DNA of 38,601 nucleotides, from contig CAIQPV010000048.1 of the NCBI GenBank assembly GCA_903873725.1, positions 1 through 38,601 of the forward strand, in the 5' to 3' direction. Under the pieces are notes generated by a model that ran no database searches, was not told where the DNA came from, and was given only the letters and a program-made list of their open reading frames with translations. Of the stretch, positions 34,969 through 38,601 are shown one piece after another. Position 1 is the stretch's first letter. Every line of letters begins with the position of its first letter. A program made the position numbers and the translations under genes. This stretch comes from an uncultured Nitrosomonadales bacterium (GTDB taxonomy: Bacteria > Pseudomonadota > Gammaproteobacteria > Burkholderiales > Gallionellaceae).

Positions 34969-37791
34969 CTACCCGCACGCCCCAACCGCACCACAACTGG
35001 TACAAAACTCGCAACCGTCTTTCCTGATTAGCGTGGCGTTGCCGCATTCCTTGCACACTTTGCCGATCAGCGGTTTTATGCCGGTGGGTTTGATTTGTCC
35101 TTCGGGGATTTCCAGCACGCCCATTTGCTGTACGGGATAGCCGTGTTCATCAAGGATGCCGAGCATGGCGTAGCGGTGGATAATAAGCTTGGCGACATAG
35201 GAGACGGTCGAGGGATAGCTTTCCATCTTGGCGCCGCCCGGCACACGCGCCATGAAGTCACCCAGCGGTTCGCCAAAGTTGAGTAGCTTGCGCAACTTCA
35301 TGCCGATCCATGCCGGATCAATGACGCGCATATCCAGACTCAACACTTTGCACAGTCCGTCGAGGGCGCGCGGATAAACACCGGACAGCCACATCGAATA
35401 AGGGCGGCGTTGGCCGTCGGGTAGCACCAGTTCTTTCAGACCCAGCACGAAATCATCGCCGCTGCCCGCGTTGGAGATATCAACCGTCCAGCTCATGGTG
35501 CCGTCGGTGCCGGTTTTGGGTTCTTTCCGGGCAAACAACGCGTCCATCATCGGCGTGGTCACACCATCGCTTATTTCCAGCGCACCCAGTTGTTCGATAC
35601 GATATTTCAACAGATACGCGAATGCGGCCACCAGACTGGGCATACGCATCACTTCGCCATTGGGCGGCATGGGCATGTCAAAGGTATCATCACCCGCGGT
35701 CTTCATCAGCATTTCCAGCTTCATGCGCACCCACACCGGATCGCGAGTCCGCATGTCCATCGAGAGCGACTTGGCCAACGCGCCCAGGCCGCGCGGTTGT
35801 TCCGAGCCGTTCACCCAGACTTCGAACGGATGGTTGCGCCCATTGGCAGTGTGCGACACGAATGCCACAAAACTGCCGAGCGGGTGTTTTACTACTTGCG
35901 ATACCCAGCCTTCGCTTCCTGCGGCAAGCGCAGGACGACCAGGCCAGCGCAAAGAGGCGAGCGCAGGTGTAGGCGCAGCCTCCAGCACGATGCGCCTGTC
36001 CTGGTCGAATACGAAGTCCTGCGGTTGCTCGCTCTTGGGCTCAGGCGTGACCGACAAAACCGAACCCAATACGCTGTTCGGGCGATAGGTTGCCAAACCT
36101 TTTAATCCGGCTTTCCACGCTTCGGTATAAAGGTGTTTGAAATCCTCATACGGATAGTCGGCGGGCACATTGACTGTCTTGCTGATCGAAGTATCAATAA
36201 ACGGCGCAACTGCGGCCACCATCTTCATGTGGTCGATGGCACTGATCTCCAGCGCGGAAACAAATGCGGGCGGCAGGTTATTAACGTCGCCGCCCGATTC
36301 CTTGAACAAGCGCCAAGCGTGGTCTTCAACCGAGTAATCCTTGGTTGATCCATCCGGCATGCGTTTCTTGCGTGTATAAAACCATGAAAAGGCCGGTTCG
36401 ATGCCGTTGGAGGCATTATCGGCAAAGGCCAGCGAGATTGTACCGGTAGGTGCAATGGACAGCAGGTGGCTGTTGCGGATGCCGTGCTGACGTATTTTAT
36501 TCTTGAGTTCGTCCGGCAGGCGGGAGGCAAAGCGCGGTTCGGCCAGATATTGATCCGTATCCAGCAGCGGGAACGCGCCGCGTTCGATGGACAGGTCCAC
36601 CGAAGCGAGATACGCTTCATCGCGCATGATGCGGGTAATGTCGGCAGCAAAGGTGCGTGCCTGATCCGTCTCATAACGCAAGCCCAACATCACCAGCGCA
36701 TCGCCCAGCCCGGTGAATCCCAGCCCGATGCGTCGCTTGTTGCGCGCTTCCTGTTGTTGCGCCGGCAGCGGCCAGGCGGTCACATCCAGCACATTGTCCA
36801 ACATGCGCACCGCGACACGAACCAGATGCTTGAAAGGTTCGTAGTCGAAACCGGCATGCGCGGAGAATGGATTTTTTACCATACGTGTCAGGTCGATGGA
36901 ACCTAGACAACAACAGCCGTATGGGGGAAGGGGTTGCTCGGCGCATGGATTGGTAGCCTCAATCACTTCGCAATAAGACAGGTTGTTATCGCGGTTCATC
37001 AGGTCAATGAATAACACGCCCGGCTCGGCGTGATCGTAGGTGCTCGCGATGATCTGTTTCCAAAGGTCGGCGGCACGCACTTTGCGGTATATCCACTTGC
37101 CGTCTGCACGGCGGGTAGCGCCTTGTTCTTTGAGGGTAGCAGACGGTTCGGCAGCATGCAACAGTTCAAACTCCTGATCGTTCTCCACCGCCTGCATCAA
37201 GACATCGGTCACACCGACGGAAATGTTGAAATTGCGCAGATCGCCTTTATCCTTGGCACTGATGAACTTTTCTATGTCCGGATGATCGCAACGCAGCACG
37301 CCCATCTGTGCGCCACGCCGTGCACCGGCGGACTCGACGGTTTCGCAGGAACGATCGAAAACACGCATGTAGGAGATCGGGCCGCTGGCGCGCGAGTTGG
37401 TGCCTTTGACATGCGCGCCCTCCGGGCGGATGGAGGAAAAGTCGTAGCCGACCCCGCCACCGCGCCGCATGGTTTCTGCGGCCTGTTGCAAGGCATCGTA
37501 GATACCCGGTCGTCCGTCGCTGGTGCCGGAAATGGCATCGCCCACCGGTTGCACGAAACAATTGATCAGCGTCGCCTGTATGGTCAAGCCGGCGGCAGAA
37601 TTGATGCGTCCCGCCGGCACAAAGCCATTTTCCTGTGCCAGGAAAAAAGTTTCTTCCCAATGTTCCCGTTGTTCAGTCTTCTCGGCTTGCGCCAATCCGC
37701 GCGCCACCCGGCGACGTACATCTTGTACCGTTTTTTCATCTGCTTCCGCGTATTTTTCCAGCAGAACTTCCGTACTAATTTCTTGCGTCAT
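34969..37791 (-). CDS. nrdJ: Adenosylcobalamin-dependent (class II) ribonucleoside-diphosphate reductase NrdJ
   Basis: A 940-residue cytoplasmic enzyme reducing ribonucleotides to deoxyribonucleotides with a radical generated from adenosylcobalamin, so it is independent of oxygen. The ten-stranded barrel carries the first redox cysteine in LINCFVQP, the [14 protein letters not shown] loop with the N-x-C-x-E catalytic triad, and [19 protein letters not shown]-terminal extension typical of this NrdJ group (about 590-900) ends in a cysteine-rich segment (CKECGNATL, then [14 protein letters not shown]) that relays reducing equivalents or binds zinc. CAGGAT precedes ATG 37791. No cobalamin riboswitch or NrdR box was recognised in the 220 bases upstream. 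Its need for cobalamin fits a cell that handles corrinoids, as does the methyltransferase block. Confidence 0.97.
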   Translation of the reverse strand: MTQEISTEVLLEKYAEADEKTVQDVRRRVARGLAQAEKTEQREHWEETFFLAQENGFVPAGRINSAAGLTIQATLINCFVQPVGDAISGTSDGRPGIYDALQQAAETMRRGGGVGYDFSSIRPEGAHVKGTNSRASGPISYMRVFDRSCETVESAGARRGAQMGVLRCDHPDIEKFISAKDKGDLRNFNISVGVTDVLMQAVENDQEFELLHAAEPSATLKEQGATRRADGKWIYRKVRAADLWKQIIASTYDHAEPGVLFIDLMNRDNNLSYCEVIEATNPCAEQPLPPYGCCCLGSIDLTRMVKNPFSAHAGFDYEPFKHLVRVAVRMLDNVLDVTAWPLPAQQQEARNKRRIGLGFTGLGDALVMLGLRYETDQARTFAADITRIMRDEAYLASVDLSIERGAFPLLDTDQYLAEPRFASRLPDELKNKIRQHGIRNSHLLSIAPTGTISLAFADNASNGIEPAFSWFYTRKKRMPDGSTKDYSVEDHAWRLFKESGGDVNNLPPAFVSALEISAIDHMKMVAAVAPFIDTSISKTVNVPADYPYEDFKHLYTEAWKAGLKGLATYRPNSVLGSVLSVTPEPKSEQPQDFVFDQDRRIVLEAAPTPALASLRWPGRPALAAGSEGWVSQVVKHPLGSFVAFVSHTANGRNHPFEVWVNGSEQPRGLGALAKSLSMDMRTRDPVWVRMKLEMLMKTAGDDTFDMPMPPNGEVMRMPSLVAAFAYLLKYRIEQLGALEISDGVTTPMMDALFARKEPKTGTDGTMSWTVDISNAGSGDDFVLGLKELVLPDGQRRPYSMWLSGVYPRALDGLCKVLSLDMRVIDPAWIGMKLRKLLNFGEPLGDFMARVPGGAKMESYPSTVSYVAKLIIHRYAMLGILDEHGYPVQQMGVLEIPEGQIKPTGIKPLIGKVCKECGNATLIRKDGCEFCTSCGAVGACG

Positions 37792-37953
37792 TTTTTGTTG
37801 ATCCTGATTGATTTATCCCCCTTGAATGGAGGGGTGTGGAGAAAGCGTAAAATCGAGTTGCTAAATAGTCTCACAAATCCATCCTGTCTGACAAAATTGG
37901 GGGTTTAAACCTGATCACGCTACTCAGGCTTTAATTGGTCAATCTCTGTATGT

Positions 37954-37983
37954 TTTACAGCCATCCGCCATATCCTGTAATAT
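37954..37983 (+). promoter_or_regulatory. Candidate sigma70 promoter for the 56-codon gene
   Basis: TTTACA (37954-37959) and TAATAT (37978-37983) are separated by 18 bases, with the ATG of the small gene 32 bases downstream. The remaining spacer up to nrdJ shows only a short CCCC/GGGG palindrome near 37818-37835. Confidence 0.4.
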
Positions 37984-38014
37984 AAAGACTTATTGCGCAA
38001 ATGGTATTGCTGAT

Positions 38015-38185
38015 ATGAAACAGACAAGAAAAACCCGAATCCCATCAGTCTCGTATCTTGAAATGAAAATCGCTGAAATGGGGAAAATTCTCAAACCGAC
38101 GGAAGATGAAATTGTGTTGCTTGCAGAATACAAAATATTGTTGGAACAACGGAGAAATTCTGGACGACGCCCAAAAAAACAGTGA
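38015..38185 (+). CDS. Small basic hypothetical protein (56 residues)
   Basis: ATG 38015 to TGA 38185 encodes MKQTRKTRIPSVSYLEMKIA, then EMGKILKPTEDEIVLLAEYK and a basic tail ILLEQRRNSGRRPKKQ. It is rich in Lys/Arg with a central amphipathic helical stretch and no membrane segment or cysteine. The frame is preceded by a plausible promoter but only a weak ribosome site. I do not recognise a family; the size and charge would fit a nucleic-acid-binding or regulatory peptide, but no function is claimed. It ends 17 bases from the convergent FecR-like gene. Confidence 0.5.
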   Translation: MKQTRKTRIPSVSYLEMKIAEMGKILKPTEDEIVLLAEYKILLEQRRNSGRRPKKQ

Positions 38186-38202
38186 TCATTCTTCAATTTG
38201 AA

Positions 38203-38601
38203 TTAATCGTGCCTTTTCTTTTTGTTGCGCTTTTCATCGTTTCTCTTGGCCTCAGCTTTACGAACAGTCTGCTTGCGCTTGATTTCCTTGCGCTCTGCCT
38301 CATTATGTTTGGCCTCTATGCGCTTATTTCTTCTTTCTTCCATATGATCACGAAGGAACTCTTTTCGCTTCTGGATACGGTTTTCAATTTTCAGTTTGCG
38401 CTTCGCCCAAAAACTGGGTTGTTTCGTCAAGATAACCGGTGCTACAGCCCCGCCCTTCGAAGCAAAGGCAAACTTCCCGGGGGATACTTCAGTTTCGCCT
38501 TTCGGCGTCTTCAATGAGGTTGCACCTTCGTTGACCTTGTCATACGTACCCGGCTCATCGCCGTCCGCATTGTCAATCACGGTAGTTTCATGATCGGTTC
38601 C
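38203..38601 (-). CDS. C-terminal part of a FecR-like domain protein with a highly charged tail (runs off window)
   Basis: The frame is open to the end of the window, so about 132 C-terminal residues are seen and the start lies outside. The segment YDKVNEGATSLKTPKGETEV followed by SPGKFAFASKGG and VILTKQPSFW resembles the end of FecR-type domains (V-EG-x-n-G-x-V-x-G-x-x-A, then a proline-rich exit). FecR-type proteins are often envelope-associated. After about 60 residues the protein becomes an almost uninterrupted Lys/Arg/Glu-rich helix (ENRIQKRKEFLRDHMEERRN through KAEAKRNDEKRNKKKRHD). An in-frame GTG at 38580 is unlikely to be the true start. The domain call is tentative; the coding nature is supported by the unbroken charged helix. 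Confidence 0.55.
   Translation of the reverse strand, partial: GTDHETTVIDNADGDEPGTYDKVNEGATSLKTPKGETEVSPGKFAFASKGGAVAPVILTKQPSFWAKRKLKIENRIQKRKEFLRDHMEERRNKRIEAKHNEAERKEIKRKQTVRKAEAKRNDEKRNKKKRHD

Noticed and set aside
37030-37908. 292-codon plus-strand frame opposite nrdJ
   Set aside because: Antisense to the conserved N-terminal third of NrdJ; no independent coding signal.
37792-38014. Possible cobalamin riboswitch or NrdR box upstream of nrdJ
   Set aside because: No B12-box-like sequence or paired NrdR palindromes could be found by eye; a covariance scan would be needed to reopen this.
38182-38517. Plus-strand frame encoding a hydrophobic, apparently membrane-spanning 111-residue protein
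   Set aside because: It is the complement of Lys/Glu/Arg-rich codons, which automatically read as Phe/Leu/Ser; the minus-strand frame is longer, open to the window end and has FecR-like features.

Overview
The window looks like a chromosomal segment of a Gram-negative betaproteobacterium, probably Nitrosomonadales (Gallionellaceae or a relative). The basis is the gyrA-serC-pheA-hisC-aroF-tyrA order, the style of the signalling proteins, a TonB/TonB-receptor envelope and an adenosylcobalamin-dependent ribonucleotide reductase. The taxonomic call is inference; there is no rRNA or tRNA gene in the window.

Region 1 (1-8454, minus strand) is housekeeping: gyrA, serC, serA, pheA, hisC, a DAHP synthase and the start of tyrA. 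Together they make serine, phenylalanine and tyrosine precursors. A hairpin repeat lies between tyrA and the DAHP synthase gene, and a long inverted repeat lies between hisC and pheA. Region 2 (8641-11783) holds a MazG/PRA-PH-like gene with an apparent single-base frameshift, an HD-GYP protein, a shared bidirectional hairpin and metY.

Region 3 (12188-16592, plus strand) is a tight three-gene cassette: an exported ABC_sub_bind-type protein, a membrane diguanylate cyclase and a TonB-dependent receptor. It looks like an envelope sensing unit feeding c-di-GMP. It is followed by an IS1595-type transposase remnant, hslO and a tonB gene.

Region 4 (19572-31550, minus strand) is the most interesting part. 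Eight genes run in one direction with short gaps. In transcription order they are: a receiver-PAS-PAS-GGDEF-EAL protein, a Cache/PAS histidine kinase, a single-domain response regulator, a RACo-like [2Fe-2S]/ASKHA corrinoid activase, a fused corrinoid-binding/URO-D methyltransferase, a DUF1638 protein, a histidine kinase with an ethylene-receptor-like membrane domain, and a second response regulator paralogous to the first. A complete corrinoid methyl-transfer module is thus sandwiched between two kinase/regulator pairs. Two departures from family norms stand out: the URO-D half lacks the zinc ligands of MtaA/MtbA-type enzymes, and the ethylene-receptor-like domain has Asn where ETR1 has Asp25. 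The block is bordered by gene debris: a truncated receiver domain touching the tonB stop codon on one side, and a frameshifted 3' half of ihfA plus another decayed reading frame on the other.

Region 5 (32208-38601) holds a CHASE3 hybrid histidine kinase, the B12-dependent ribonucleotide reductase nrdJ, a 56-codon basic small gene with a plausible promoter, and the end of a FecR-like protein with a strongly charged tail that runs off the window. No CRISPR array, tRNA, rRNA or intact mobile element was seen.
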